DNA of 64,000 bases, taken from assembly GCF_017573545.1 (NCBI RefSeq), contig NZ_JAGEOK010000002.1, forward strand, positions 248,001-312,000, in the 5' to 3' direction. Positions within the stretch are counted from its first letter, which is position 1. Each line of letters starts with the position of its first letter. Made by a program: the position numbers and the translations under genes. Below, piece by piece: positions 41,169-50,065 of this stretch. The notes under the pieces were generated by a model. It did not search any database. It saw only the letters and a program-made list of their open reading frames with translations, and was not told the origin of the DNA. This DNA is from Actinomadura nitritigenes. Its GTDB lineage: Bacteria > Actinomycetota > Actinomycetes > Streptosporangiales > Streptosporangiaceae.

Positions 41169-42301
41169 TTCGGCACCCCCACGACGGTGCCCTCGGCGAC
41201 GCCCGCGCCGGACACCTCGACCCGCCCGTCGGCGAACAGCCCGGTCTTCACCGGGACGTACGACGACGTCGAGCCCTTCACGACCTCGACGCCGAAGCCG
41301 CCCTCCGACAGCGCGACCAGCGCGGTGACCGGGACCGTCAGCACCTCCTTGCGGGCACCCGCGGTGAAGGTGACGTCGACGGCGGCGAGCGCGTACCTCG
41401 CCGCGGCCTTGCGCGCCTTCGACGACCGCAGCCAGATCGTCACCTCCACCTTCGTGGACGGGTCGGCGCCCTGCCCCTCGCCCGGCTGGATCACCGTGGA
41501 GACCTCGTCGATCCTTCCGGTCACGGTCGTGTCGTCGGGGAGCGCGACCTCGACCGCGGCGCCCTTGCGGGCCATCCGCTGGTCGGTCGTGTCCAGCTCG
41601 ACGGTGACGGCCTTGTCGGTGCCGGTGTAGGTGAGCACCTTCCGGCCGGGCCCGGTCGGGTCCCCGGCGTTCGCCTGCAGGCTGTCGATCCGGACGGGCT
41701 CCGGCGCGAACACCACCCGGCCCAGCTCGACCGTTCCGGTCTCGTCGAGGCCGAGGTCGTCCTGCCATTTCTCGACGGCGTCGGCGGTGTCGGCGGTGTA
41801 CTCCTTGTCGACGGTGAATCCGTCATAGCCGAGCGCTTTCAGGTTCTTCTCGAACCGCTCGACGTCCGATCCCTCGGTGCCGATCCGCAGCGGGCGGTAC
41901 GCCGGTTTCGACCCGTACATGAGGACCACCGGATCGCCGTCCACCTCGTACAGCGCCTGGCCCCGCTTGATGACGTCGCCGCTCTCGGGGACCGTGGTCA
42001 GCGTGCCCTGGAGCCGGCTCGTCGCGGTGTAGGCGGGGCCGTAGCCGAGCGAGCCGTCCTCGGTCTGCTCGTCCTTCAGCGTCTGCCGCGTGACCTGCGT
42101 CGTGTTCGGCGGAAGGGCGGTCGCCCGGTCCTCGCCGGAGCCGCCTCCGGTGTTCAGCGCGACGGCGGCCGCACCGCCGGCGACGGCCACGGCGGCCGCC
42201 GCCGCGAGGACGGCCCGCCTGCCGGGACGGCGCCGCCGCGCGCGGCGCCCCCCGTCCTCGGGCGCCCGCTCCCCGGGCGCCCGCTCCTCCAGGGCCGTCA
42301 C
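41165..42301 (-). CDS. HlyD-like efflux adaptor with peptidoglycan-binding domain
   Basis: A 378-residue envelope protein. An Arg-rich cytoplasmic start and one membrane anchor ([20 protein letters not shown]) come first. Then a barrel-sandwich piece ([29 protein letters not shown]) is interrupted by a peptidoglycan-binding-1-like domain ([28 protein letters not shown]). The membrane-proximal part ends [17 protein letters not shown]. It would link the ABC permease to the cell wall. GTG start overlaps the lipoprotein stop. Confidence 0.85.
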   Translation of the reverse strand: MTALEERAPGERAPEDGGRRARRRRPGRRAVLAAAAAVAVAGGAAAVALNTGGGSGEDRATALPPNTTQVTRQTLKDEQTEDGSLGYGPAYTATSRLQGTLTTVPESGDVIKRGQALYEVDGDPVVLMYGSKPAYRPLRIGTEGSDVERFEKNLKALGYDGFTVDKEYTADTADAVEKWQDDLGLDETGTVELGRVVFAPEPVRIDSLQANAGDPTGPGRKVLTYTGTDKAVTVELDTTDQRMARKGAAVEVALPDDTTVTGRIDEVSTVIQPGEGQGADPSTKVEVTIWLRSSKARKAAARYALAAVDVTFTAGARKEVLTVPVTALVALSEGGFGVEVVKGSTSSYVPVKTGLFADGRVEVSGAGVAEGTVVGVPK

Positions 42302-42810
42302 TTCGGGCCGCCCGCCATGATGTCCTTGCACTTCTGCTGGGCGTTGTTGAAATCGGGGTCCTCGGACAGCTTCTTGTCCATGACGATCCCCTGCTGGCCC
42401 GGCTTCGGGTCGGGGAAGTCCTCGACGCCGTTCTTGCGCATGCACTCGGCGAACCGGCGGACCTGCTCCTGCATCTTCGGATCCGGCTTCGCGGCGCCGT
42501 TCTCCATCGGGTTGTACTGCCGGCACGCCTCCTGCGCCTTGTCGACGGTCTCCTTCGGCGTCTTGCCGTCGAACTTCAGCGTCATGCGCCCGCCCTGCGG
42601 GTCGTCCATCGGGACGCCGTGCTCGCGCATGCACTGGGCGAACTTCACCCCCATGCTCTGCGGGTCGGCGCTCTTGGACGCGGTGGGCTGCTTGCCGCCG
42701 CCCGCCGACGCCACCCCGCCGTCCCCGCCGTCCTTCGACCCGCAGCCGGTCAGCGCGAGCGCCATCACCAGCGGCAGCGCCGCAAGGGCGCCCTGGGTGC
42801 GCAGTCGCAT
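42298..42810 (-). CDS. Lipoprotein associated with the efflux operon
   Basis: A 170-residue predicted lipoprotein with lipobox LALTGC (Cys23 or so). The body holds two copies of a short motif, KFAQCMREHGVPMDDP and RFAECMRKNGVEDFPDP, each with one Cys, plus two more Cys (EACRQYNP, QQKCKDIM), suggesting disulfides. This protein type commonly precedes HlyD-ABC genes in actinomycetes; its function is unknown, perhaps substrate capture. ATG at 42810; first gene of the efflux operon. Confidence 0.82.
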   Translation of the reverse strand: MRLRTQGALAALPLVMALALTGCGSKDGGDGGVASAGGGKQPTASKSADPQSMGVKFAQCMREHGVPMDDPQGGRMTLKFDGKTPKETVDKAQEACRQYNPMENGAAKPDPKMQEQVRRFAECMRKNGVEDFPDPKPGQQGIVMDKKLSEDPDFNNAQQKCKDIMAGGPK

Positions 42811-42877
42811 GTCTCGTCCCCTCGTTCGGCGGCCGGACGTGCTCCGGCCGGACGAGCAGCGATGCAACGCGGCGGCA

Positions 42878-42897
42878 CGTTTCCCCACCGTTTCCCC
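42878..42897. promoter_or_regulatory. Response-regulator-type tandem site
   Basis: CGTTTCCCC occurs twice, at 42878 and 42889, an 11-bp period that puts both on one face of the helix, as for OmpR/PhoB-type dimers. An inverted half-site GGAAAC follows near 42926. The element lies between the divergent efflux operon and its two-component genes. Confidence 0.5.
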
Positions 42898-42978
42898 CCG
42901 CCCCGGCCTCGGCCCCTTACGGCGAGGAAACACACCGCCCGGCACCATCGGCGATCAGGACCTGGCGAAGGGAACGGC

Positions 42979-43635
42979 ATGCGGGTGCTGGTGGTGGAGG
43001 ACGAGCGGCTCCTCGCGGACGCGATCGCGGAATGGCTGCGGGACGAGGCGCACGCCGTCGACCTCGCGCACGACGGGGCGTCCGCCCTCGAACGCGCGGG
43101 CGTCAACGACTACGACGTCGTCGTGCTGGACCGGGACCTGCCCGTCGTGCACGGCGACGACGTCTGCCGGGAGTTGGTGACGGCGGGCGCGGCGGCGCGG
43201 GTGCTGATGCTGACCGCCGCCGCCGAGATCACCGACCGGGTCGCCGGGCTCGGCCTCGGCGCCGACGACTACCTGACCAAGCCGTTCGCGTTCGCCGAGC
43301 TGGCCGCCCGCGTCCTCGCCCTCGGCCGCCGGTCCCGGCCCGCCGCGCCGCCGACGCTGTGCCGCGCCGGGATCACCCTCGACCCGGCGCGCCGCGAGGT
43401 GTTCCGCGACGGCCGGTACGTCCCGCTGGCGCGCAAGGAGTTCGCCGTCCTGGCCGAGCTGCTGCGCGCGGACGGCGCGGTCGTGTCCGCCGAGCAGCTG
43501 CTGGAGAAGGCGTGGGACGAGCACGCCGACCCGTTCACCGGCGCGGTCCGGCTGACCGTCCTGAAGCTGCGCCGCAAGCTCGCCGAGCCGCCCGTCATCG
43601 AGACCGTCAAGGGAGCGGGGTACCGGATCCCGTGA
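42979..43635 (+). CDS. OmpR-family response regulator
   Basis: A 218-residue regulator. The receiver domain has the acidic pair EDE (7-9), phospho-acceptor Asp51 in VVLDRDLP, Thr/Ser in LMLTAAAE and Lys in YLTKPF. A winged-helix domain follows (ITLDPARREVFRDGRYVPLARKEFAVLAELL... TVLKLRRKL...GAGYRIP). ATG with GAAGGGA. Its stop overlaps the kinase start (GTGA). Very likely controls the divergent efflux operon. Confidence 0.93.
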   Translation: MRVLVVEDERLLADAIAEWLRDEAHAVDLAHDGASALERAGVNDYDVVVLDRDLPVVHGDDVCRELVTAGAAARVLMLTAAAEITDRVAGLGLGADDYLTKPFAFAELAARVLALGRRSRPAAPPTLCRAGITLDPARREVFRDGRYVPLARKEFAVLAELLRADGAVVSAEQLLEKAWDEHADPFTGAVRLTVLKLRRKLAEPPVIETVKGAGYRIP

Positions 43636-44876
43636 AGATCCCCGCGATCGGGCGGCCGCGCCGGGTCTCGCTGCGCGCCCGCCTCACGCTGACCTACGGC
43701 GGCCTGTTCTTCGCCGCCGGCCTGGTACTGCTCGGCGCCACGTACGCGCTGTTCACGCAGCAGCTCGACCGGTCCGGGACGCGGGTCCTCGCCAGCGTCA
43801 CGCAGGACAAGGACCCGTCCGGCGCCGGCCGGACCATCGTGGAACGGAGTGCGGCCCCCCGTGAGAGCTCGGACGCGTCGATCTCGCCGATCGACCTGGA
43901 GACGCAGGCGCGCAAGCAGCACGACGAGTTGCGCGCCGCCGCGACGCAGTCCCTGGTCACGCAGGGCTCGATCGCGCTGCTCGTCGTCGGCGGGGCCGCG
44001 ATGGCGTTCGGCTGGCTGATCGCCGGACGCGTCCTCGCGCCGCTGCACCGGGTGACCGAGACCGCGCGGCGGATCGCCCGCGCGCCCGCCGCCGACCGCG
44101 TCCTGCACGAGCGGATCGCGCTGCGCGGCCGGCAAGACGAGGTCAGGGAGCTCGCCGACACCTTCGACACGATGGTCGAGCGGCTCGACCGCTCCTTCGA
44201 CGGGCAGCGCCGCTTCGTCGCGAACGCCTCGCACGAGCTGCGCACCCCGCTCACGCTGAGCCGCGCGCTGGTCGAGGTCGCGATGCACCGCAAGACGGCG
44301 TCCCCGGACGTGCTCCGCCTCGGCGAGGACCTCCTGCAGATCACCTCGCGGCACGAGCGCCTGATCGGCGGGCTGCTGCTGCTCGCCCGCTCGGAGAACG
44401 AGATCACCGGCCGCGCCCCGGTCGACCTCGCGGACGTGGTCCCGCACGTCGCGGCGCGGACCGCGCCGGAGGCCGAGCAGGCCGGCGTGACCGTCAAGAC
44501 CGAGCCCGGCGAGGCCATGACCAGCGGCGACGCGCTGCTCCTCGAACGCGTCGTGGAGAACCTCGTCGAGAACGGCATCCGGCACAACACGGGCGAGGAC
44601 GGCGGGTGGGTGCGCGTCACGTCCGGCACGCGCGACGGGCGCGCCGTCCTGGAGGTCGCCAACTCGGGCCCGCACGTCCCGTCCTACGAGGTGCCGGGCC
44701 TGTTCCAGCCGTTCCGCCGCCTCGACGCCGACCGCGTCGTCACCGCCAAGGGCGCGGGCCTGGGCCTGTCCATCGTGCAGTCGATCGTCCGCGCCCACGA
44801 CGGCGAGGTCACCGCCCGCCCCCGCCCCGACGGCGGCCTCGACGTGACCGTCACCCTCCCCGCCGCCCCGCCCTGA
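43632..44876 (+). CDS. Sensor histidine kinase
   Basis: A 414-residue kinase. There are two membrane segments, LTYGGLFFAAGLVLLGATYALF and GSIALLVVGGAAMAFGWLIAG, with an extracytoplasmic loop of roughly 90 residues, then a HAMP domain and H-box ASHELRTPL (His201). The ATPase domain has VVENLVENGIRHN (N-box) and GAGLGLSIVQSIV (G-box). Coupled to the response regulator gene. The loop is probably the sensing part; signal unknown. Confidence 0.93.
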   Translation: MKIPAIGRPRRVSLRARLTLTYGGLFFAAGLVLLGATYALFTQQLDRSGTRVLASVTQDKDPSGAGRTIVERSAAPRESSDASISPIDLETQARKQHDELRAAATQSLVTQGSIALLVVGGAAMAFGWLIAGRVLAPLHRVTETARRIARAPAADRVLHERIALRGRQDEVRELADTFDTMVERLDRSFDGQRRFVANASHELRTPLTLSRALVEVAMHRKTASPDVLRLGEDLLQITSRHERLIGGLLLLARSENEITGRAPVDLADVVPHVAARTAPEAEQAGVTVKTEPGEAMTSGDALLLERVVENLVENGIRHNTGEDGGWVRVTSGTRDGRAVLEVANSGPHVPSYEVPGLFQPFRRLDADRVVTAKGAGLGLSIVQSIVRAHDGEVTARPRPDGGLDVTVTLPAAPP

Positions 44877-44949
44877 CCGCGTCCCATGGCGACCACGGAC
44901 GGCCCGCTCGGTGTCCGTCCCGGCGGGATGCCCGGACGTGCCGGGACGG

Positions 44950-45801
44950 TCAGTGCGCGGCGTGGCGGAGTTCGCGCGGGCTCACGCCGAACCGGCGCCG
45001 GAACGCGGTGCTGAGCGCGCTGGCCGAGGAGAACCCGGCGGCGTGCGCGAGGTCGGTGATCGTGACGTCGCGGTCCTGCGGGTTGCGCAGCCGGTCCCGG
45101 ACGAGCCGGAGCCGCTCCTCGCGGATCAGCTCGCGCGGCGTCGTCCCGGCGTGCTGCAGGGCAAGCTGCACCTGGCGCAGCGACCAGCCGAGGTCCTGGG
45201 CGACGGCGGCGCCGGTGAGGCCGGGCTCGGTGGCGTGCTCGCGCACGTAGCGGCGCACCACCGCCTCGACCTCGGCGAGGTGGCCGGGCGCGGCGGGCCG
45301 CTGCCGGCCGGCGACGATCACGCAGAGCAGCTCGGTGATCCGGTCGCAGGCGGCGTCGAACTGCGCGGCGCTGAGGGCGCGGCGCTCCTCGCCGACGGCC
45401 CGCACCATGTCGGCGACGACGCGGCCGAGGCCGGTGGACAGGTCGAGGCCGGTGGCGACCGGCGAGGGACGGCGCAGCCGGCGGTCCATCTCGCGCGCCG
45501 GGATCGTCATGACGAACGCCCTGGCGGAGCCGGCGCGCCGGCTCCCGTCGTCCGGGCGGGCGGCGGTGGGACCGTTCCCGGGCCCGATGCCGATCCGGTA
45601 CGGCTCGGCCAGCGTGACGAGGCCGCCGGTGCCGGGGCGCAGCCGCGCCTCCCGGCCGTCCTGGGCCAGGGTCAGCTCGCCGTCGAGCGGCAGCAGGAAC
45701 CGGTAGCCGTCGGCGCGCTCGCGGCGCGCCTGGCCGGCGGTGCGGACGCAGTCGATCTGCTCCGACCGGCGCAGGACGAGCTGGTAGGCGCCGTCGTCCA
45801 C
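44950..45801 (-). CDS. AraC-family transcriptional regulator
   Basis: The C-terminal 100 residues hold the double helix-turn-helix: GLTGAAVAQDLGWSLRQVQLALQHAGTTPRELIREERL and VTITDLAHAAGFSSASALSTAFRRRFGVSPRELR. The N-terminal part is a cupin-like sensor (GYRFLLPLDGELTLAQDGREARLRPGTGGLVTLAEPYRI). The start is uncertain. I prefer GTG 45799-45801, preceded by GGAAGGGCAAG, giving 283 residues; the frame is open to 46002, but that part is disordered and lies in the divergent intergenic region. Target unknown. Confidence 0.82.
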   Translation of the reverse strand: MDDGAYQLVLRRSEQIDCVRTAGQARRERADGYRFLLPLDGELTLAQDGREARLRPGTGGLVTLAEPYRIGIGPGNGPTAARPDDGSRRAGSARAFVMTIPAREMDRRLRRPSPVATGLDLSTGLGRVVADMVRAVGEERRALSAAQFDAACDRITELLCVIVAGRQRPAAPGHLAEVEAVVRRYVREHATEPGLTGAAVAQDLGWSLRQVQLALQHAGTTPRELIREERLRLVRDRLRNPQDRDVTITDLAHAAGFSSASALSTAFRRRFGVSPRELRHAAH

Positions 45802-46146
45802 CCTTGCCCTTCCGCCGTGCCGCACCCCGGCGGACGGCGCCGACCGGGCGTCGGGGACGCGCTGGTCAGGGCGGCCCGCCGCAGGCGAGCGTAGTACGAT
45901 CCGCGCCCCTAAATCAGGAGGACACGCCGGAAAGTAACGCGTATCGGACTGCTGGTGATCGTGGCATGCGTCCGGCGGCAAGTTCTCTGCGCGCGGACAC
46001 AAGCGCGCCCGCGCCGCCTCGGCCTACGGTCACGAAACCGCGGCGCGTCACCTCCCCGGCCGGCGCCGCCGGCACCCATCCCACCGGCCACGAGACGGTC
46101 CGACGCGCGGCCCGTCTCGCCCGACTCCCCTGTGCACGAGGATCCG
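45802..46146. other. Divergent intergenic region between the AraC gene and the conservon
   Basis: About 345 nt. It contains an isolated Shine-Dalgarno-like AGGAGG (about 45917) with no start codon in range, and an AT-richer patch (CCCTAAATC) just before it. Promoters for both flanks are expected here; I could not assign them. Coding frames cross it in both directions but have no protein-like composition. Confidence 0.45.
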
Positions 46147-47466
46147 ATGGAGCAAATCCTGTTGGCGGCGGCGCTCGTCGTCGTGGCCGCCGCCGGCGTC
46201 GCCGCCGCCGTCCAGCTGGCACGCCAGCGGCGCCTGACCGCCGAGCTCCGCGACCAGAACGCCGCCCTCGCGGCCGGCGTCGCACTGCGCGACAAGGAGC
46301 TGCGGCACCTCGCCGACGTCCGGCTGCCCGAGTTGATGGACTCCCTCCACAACCCGGGCATGCGCGTCGCCGGCCCCCTGCACGACCTCACCCGCAAGGC
46401 GCCCGCCTTCGGCCAGTCCCTGCAGACGGTGATGGACCTGTTCGCCGGGTCCGCGGACCGGGTCAGGGCGCGGGCCGACCAGTCCGCCAAGTCGACCCTC
46501 CGCGCGATGATGCGCGCCGTGCAGAGCCTCGCCAACGAGCAGCAGCTCGCCATCTCCTCGATGCAGGAGCGGCACGACGACCCCGACGTGCTCGACGGCC
46601 TGCTCCGCATCGACCACATGAACGCCCAGCTCGGCCGGCGCGCGCAGGCCACCGCCGTGCTCTGCGGGTCGTGGCCGGGCCAGCAGCGCTCGGCGTCCTC
46701 GATGACCGACGTGGTGCGCGGCGCGACCTCCCGGATCCGCGACTACCTGCGGATCAACCTCGAGGGACCGGTGAACGTCGCGATCACCAGCCGGGCGGTC
46801 GAGCCGGTCGTGCTGACGCTCGCCGAGCTGCTCGACAACGCCGCCCGCCACTCCCGTCCGGACACCGCCGTCGAGGTCAACTTCCGCACCGCGCACAACG
46901 GCGTCGCCATCACCATCGACGACGCCGGCGTCGCGATGGACGCCGAGGAGCTCCAGCGCGCCACCGAGCTGCTGTCCGGCGAGTCGTCGGTGGACGTGCA
47001 CCGGCTCGGCGACCCGCCGCGCGTCGGGTTCGCCGTCGCGGGCGTGCTCGCCGCCCGGTACGGGTTCTCGGTGTCGGTCGACTCGCGGTCCCCCTACGGT
47101 GGCGTGCGCGCCGTCGTGTTCGTGCCGAGCACACTGCTCACCGAGGTTCCCGACGGCCCGCGGACGCAACCCGCCGCGTCCGGCGGCGCCGAGCGCGCGC
47201 GGGCCGCGGACGCGCCGGACGTCCCGTCCACCGAGCACGGGCTGCCGAAGCGCAGCCGCGTCGCGGTCGCCGACCGCGCCCCCGAACCGGACGAGCCGGA
47301 CGCACCCGCCCCGGCCGCCTGGGCCGAGCCGGTGCGCCCGCCGCGCGAGACCGCGGCCGGGCTCGGCGCCTGGCAGCGCGGCACCCGCTCCGGCCGCGCC
47401 GGCACGCCGCCCGCCGGCACTCCGGTGCCGCCGCCGGGCGTTGAAGGAAAGGACCTGCGGCCATGA
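46147..47466 (+). CDS. cvnA: Conservon sensor-like ATPase (CvnA type)
   Basis: A 439-residue protein: one N-terminal membrane segment (QILLAAALVVVAAAGVAAAVQLA), a coiled region (RRLTAELRDQNAALAAG), then a helical part and an HATPase domain with ELLDNAARHSRPDTAVEV (N-box) and IDDAGVAMD, and a disordered tail rich in Pro/Glu. No classical H-box is evident, as in CvnA proteins. ATG at 46147 (GAGG upstream). Overlaps the roadblock gene by 4 nt. Conservons act as G-protein-like signalling complexes at the membrane in actinomycetes. Confidence 0.88.
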   Translation: MEQILLAAALVVVAAAGVAAAVQLARQRRLTAELRDQNAALAAGVALRDKELRHLADVRLPELMDSLHNPGMRVAGPLHDLTRKAPAFGQSLQTVMDLFAGSADRVRARADQSAKSTLRAMMRAVQSLANEQQLAISSMQERHDDPDVLDGLLRIDHMNAQLGRRAQATAVLCGSWPGQQRSASSMTDVVRGATSRIRDYLRINLEGPVNVAITSRAVEPVVLTLAELLDNAARHSRPDTAVEVNFRTAHNGVAITIDDAGVAMDAEELQRATELLSGESSVDVHRLGDPPRVGFAVAGVLAARYGFSVSVDSRSPYGGVRAVVFVPSTLLTEVPDGPRTQPAASGGAERARAADAPDVPSTEHGLPKRSRVAVADRAPEPDEPDAPAPAAWAEPVRPPRETAAGLGAWQRGTRSGRAGTPPAGTPVPPPGVEGKDLRP

Positions 47467-47897
47467 ACGAGGGGTGGAACGGCGCGATGGACGACGGCAC
47501 GAACCGGCTCGGGTGGATGCTCGACGACGCCCTGCGGATGCCCGAGACGCGGTACGCGATCCTGCTGTCGGCCGACGGGCTGCTGATGGCCCATTCGGAG
47601 CGCATCGGCCGGGACGAGGCGGAGCGGCAGGCCGCCGGCATGTCCGGGCTGCAGTCGCTGGCCCGCAGCACGGCCGAGTTCTGCGGCGACGCGGGCACGC
47701 CGTGGCGGCAGACCATCAGCGAGTTCGACGACGGGTACGTGTTCCTCGTCGCGGCGGGGCCGGGCGCCTACCTGGCGGTGTCGGCGACGCAGCACGTGGA
47801 CATGGAGACGGTGTCGTTCCGGCTCCAGGAGCTGGTGCAGCGGCTGGGCAAGGAGCTGACCAGCCCGCCGCGCCCCGGCGCGGACAGCCGCGCATGA
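47463..47897 (+). CDS. cvnB: Roadblock/LC7 domain protein (CvnB type)
   Basis: A 144-residue roadblock/LC7 protein: NRLGWMLDDALRMPETRYAILLSADGLLMAHSERIGRDEAERQAAGMSGLQSLA in total is the typical first half, ending with GAYLAVSATQHVDMETVSFRLQELVQRLG. In conservons this protein binds the sensor and the GTPase and probably acts as the GTPase regulator. Overlaps neighbours on both sides by 4 nt. Confidence 0.92.
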   Translation: MNEGWNGAMDDGTNRLGWMLDDALRMPETRYAILLSADGLLMAHSERIGRDEAERQAAGMSGLQSLARSTAEFCGDAGTPWRQTISEFDDGYVFLVAAGPGAYLAVSATQHVDMETVSFRLQELVQRLGKELTSPPRPGADSRA

Positions 47898-48250
47898 GCC
47901 GCCGCCGCGACGAGCGGGCGCTGGTCCGGCCGCACGTGGTCACCGGCGGCCGGGCGCACCCGTCCCGCAACGTGTTCGACCTGGTCACGCTGGTGATCTC
48001 GGCCGGCGACCTGCCCCGCGCCGGCCTCAGCCCGGAGAAGCTGCGGATCGTGGAGCTGTGCCGGGGCGGCGCCCTGTCGGTCGTGGAGATCGCCGGGCAC
48101 CTGGCCCTGCCCGTCGGGGTCACGAAGGTGCTGCTGTCCGACCTGGTCGACAGCGGCCACCTCACCACGCGGGCGCCGGCACCGGCCGCCCCGACGTCCC
48201 GGACCCGGCTCCTGCAGGAGGTGCTCGATGGACTCCGCGCAAGTCTCTGA
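47894..48250 (+). CDS. cvnC: DUF742 protein (CvnC type)
   Basis: A 118-residue DUF742 protein: LVRPHVVTGGRAHPSRNVFDLVTLV, then LSPEKLRIVELCRGGALSVVEIAGHLALPVGVTKVLLSDL, a winged-helix-like core, and a C-terminal HLTTRAPAP. The third member of every conservon; precise role unsettled. Its 3' end overlaps the GTPase gene by 23 nt. Confidence 0.92.
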   Translation: MSRRRDERALVRPHVVTGGRAHPSRNVFDLVTLVISAGDLPRAGLSPEKLRIVELCRGGALSVVEIAGHLALPVGVTKVLLSDLVDSGHLTTRAPAPAAPTSRTRLLQEVLDGLRASL

Positions 48251-48842
48251 CAGGAGAGCGGTCGGTGACGGGCCCTACCTGCGCGACACCGTCCGGACCG
48301 CCGTCAAGATCCTCATCGTGGGGCACTTCGCGGTCGGCAAGACGACCTACGTCGGGACGCTGTCGGAGATCCGGCCGCTGCGCACCGAGGAGCGGATGAC
48401 GCAGGCCGGCGCCACCGTCGACGACCTCGCCGGCGTCCGCGACAAGACGACGACCACCGTCGCGATGGACTTCGGCCGGCTCACGCTGAGCGACGACCTC
48501 GTCCTGTACCTGTTCGGCGCGCCCGGCCAGAAGCGCTTCACCCGGCTCTGGAACGACCTGGCGCGCGGCGCGCTCGGCGCGCTGATCCTGGTGGACACCG
48601 CACGGCTGCAGGAGTCGTTCGCCGTCATGGACATCGTGGAGAAGCAGGGCCTGCCGTACGCGGTGGCGGTGAACCGGTTCGACGGATCGCCGGAGTTCCC
48701 CGCCGAGGAGGTGCGCGAGGCGCTCGACCTCGCGCCGTCCACGCCGCTCGTCACCTGCGACGCGCGGGAGCGGACGTCCTCCACGCACGCGCTGATCGCG
48801 CTCGTCGACCACCTGCTCACGCTCGGTCAGGAGGCTCAGTGA
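48228..48842 (+). CDS. cvnD: Conservon GTPase (CvnD type)
   Basis: A 204-residue small GTPase: P-loop GHFAVGKTT (32-40, Lys38), switch region with conserved TTTTVAMDFGRL, G3-like LFGAPGQKRF, and NRFD in place of the usual NKxD. MglA/Ras-like fold. It is regulated by the roadblock partner in characterised conservons. ATG inside the end of cvnC; stop overlaps the P450 start. Confidence 0.92.
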   Translation: MDSAQVSDRRAVGDGPYLRDTVRTAVKILIVGHFAVGKTTYVGTLSEIRPLRTEERMTQAGATVDDLAGVRDKTTTTVAMDFGRLTLSDDLVLYLFGAPGQKRFTRLWNDLARGALGALILVDTARLQESFAVMDIVEKQGLPYAVAVNRFDGSPEFPAEEVREALDLAPSTPLVTCDARERTSSTHALIALVDHLLTLGQEAQ

Positions 48843-50065
48843 CCGTCGACCAGACCCGTCCCGTGGACGACCCCGCCGGCGGCGACGGCCGGGAACCCGG
48901 ACGGCTCTACGGGCCGGAGTTCGCCGCCGACCCCCGCCGCGTGTACGCCGCGCTGCGCGCGCACGGCGACCTCGCGCCCGTCGAGATCTCGCCCGGGGTC
49001 CCGGCGACCCTCGTCATCGGCTACGACGCGGCGCTGGAGGTCATGCGGGAAGCGGAGACCTTCCCCCGCTGCAGCACGGTGTGGGAGGCGTCGGTGGGAC
49101 CGGAGTGCCCGGTGCTGCCGATGATGATGAGCCGGCCGAACGCCCTGTTCACCAACGGCGCCACGCATGCGCGCCTGCGCGCGGTGATCAAGGAGAGCCT
49201 GGACCGGGTGGATCCCGCCGCGCTGCGCGAGCACACCGAGAGCGCCGCGACGACGCTGATCGACGGGTTCGCCGGCGAGGGGGAGGCCGACCTCATCGGC
49301 GGGTACGCGCGCGTGCTGCCGCTGCTGGTGTTCCGGGAGCTGTTCGGCTGCCCGCCCGAGATCGGGGACCGGCTGGTGCGCGGCATGAGCGGGATCTTCG
49401 ACGGGGTCTCCCCGGAGCAGGCCAACGCCATGCTCGGACAGGCCGCGCGGGACCTGGTCGCACTGAAGCGGGAGAGCCCGGGCGCGGACGTGACGTCCTG
49501 GATGATGAACCATCCCGCCGAGCTCGACGACGACGAGATGGCCGAGCAGATCGTGCTGCTGCTGGGCGCCGGCACCGAGCCGGAGCAGAACCTCATCGCC
49601 AACGGCATGCGGCTGCTGCTGTCGGACGACCGGTTCGGCGGCGACCTGTCCGGCGGCAACCTCCCCGTCGAGGACGCCCTCGACGAGATCCTGTGGACCG
49701 ACCCGCCGCTGGCGAACTACAACACCGCCTTCCCGCGGCACGACCTCGACTTCCACGGCCACCGGCTGCCCGCCCACCAGCCCGTCCTGATCTCCTACGC
49801 GGCGGCCAACACCGACCCGTCCCGCGCCTCGCACGCCCGGACGGGCAACCGCGCCCACCTGGCCTTCGGCGCGGGCCCGCACACCTGCCCGGCCAAGGGG
49901 CACGCGCGGCTCATCGCGTCCGCCGCGATCGAGATGCTCCTCGACCGGCTGCCCGACATGGAGCTGGCCGTCCCGGCCGAGGAGCTGGAATGGCGGCCGG
50001 GCCCGTTCCACCGGGCGCTCACCGCGCTGCCCGTCCGCTTCCCTCCGGAGGCGCCCCGCCCGTGA
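48839..50065 (+). CDS. cvnE: Conservon cytochrome P450 lacking the ExxR arginine (CYP157-like)
   Basis: A 408-residue P450 with haem-binding loop FGAGPHTCPAKGH (Cys350) and I-helix LLGAGTEPEQN with its Thr. The K-helix, normally ExxR, reads DEILW (282-286), with Trp in the Arg place. Loss of this motif is known for the CYP157 family of Streptomyces conservons (EQSLW in CYP157C1), so this is a family trait and not damage. GTG start overlapping cvnD. The 3' end overlaps the convergent SPFH gene by 47 nt. Reaction unknown. Confidence 0.9.
   Translation: MTVDQTRPVDDPAGGDGREPGRLYGPEFAADPRRVYAALRAHGDLAPVEISPGVPATLVIGYDAALEVMREAETFPRCSTVWEASVGPECPVLPMMMSRPNALFTNGATHARLRAVIKESLDRVDPAALREHTESAATTLIDGFAGEGEADLIGGYARVLPLLVFRELFGCPPEIGDRLVRGMSGIFDGVSPEQANAMLGQAARDLVALKRESPGADVTSWMMNHPAELDDDEMAEQIVLLLGAGTEPEQNLIANGMRLLLSDDRFGGDLSGGNLPVEDALDEILWTDPPLANYNTAFPRHDLDFHGHRLPAHQPVLISYAAANTDPSRASHARTGNRAHLAFGAGPHTCPAKGHARLIASAAIEMLLDRLPDMELAVPAEELEWRPGPFHRALTALPVRFPPEAPRP

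Noticed and set aside
45955..46146. Upstream in-frame extension of cvnA
   Set aside because: Arg/Pro-rich with no ribosome binding site; the membrane anchor starts right after the ATG at 46147.
48839..50065. P450 pseudogene because ExxR is missing
   Set aside because: Frame, haem loop and I-helix are intact, and loss of ExxR is known for conservon P450s.
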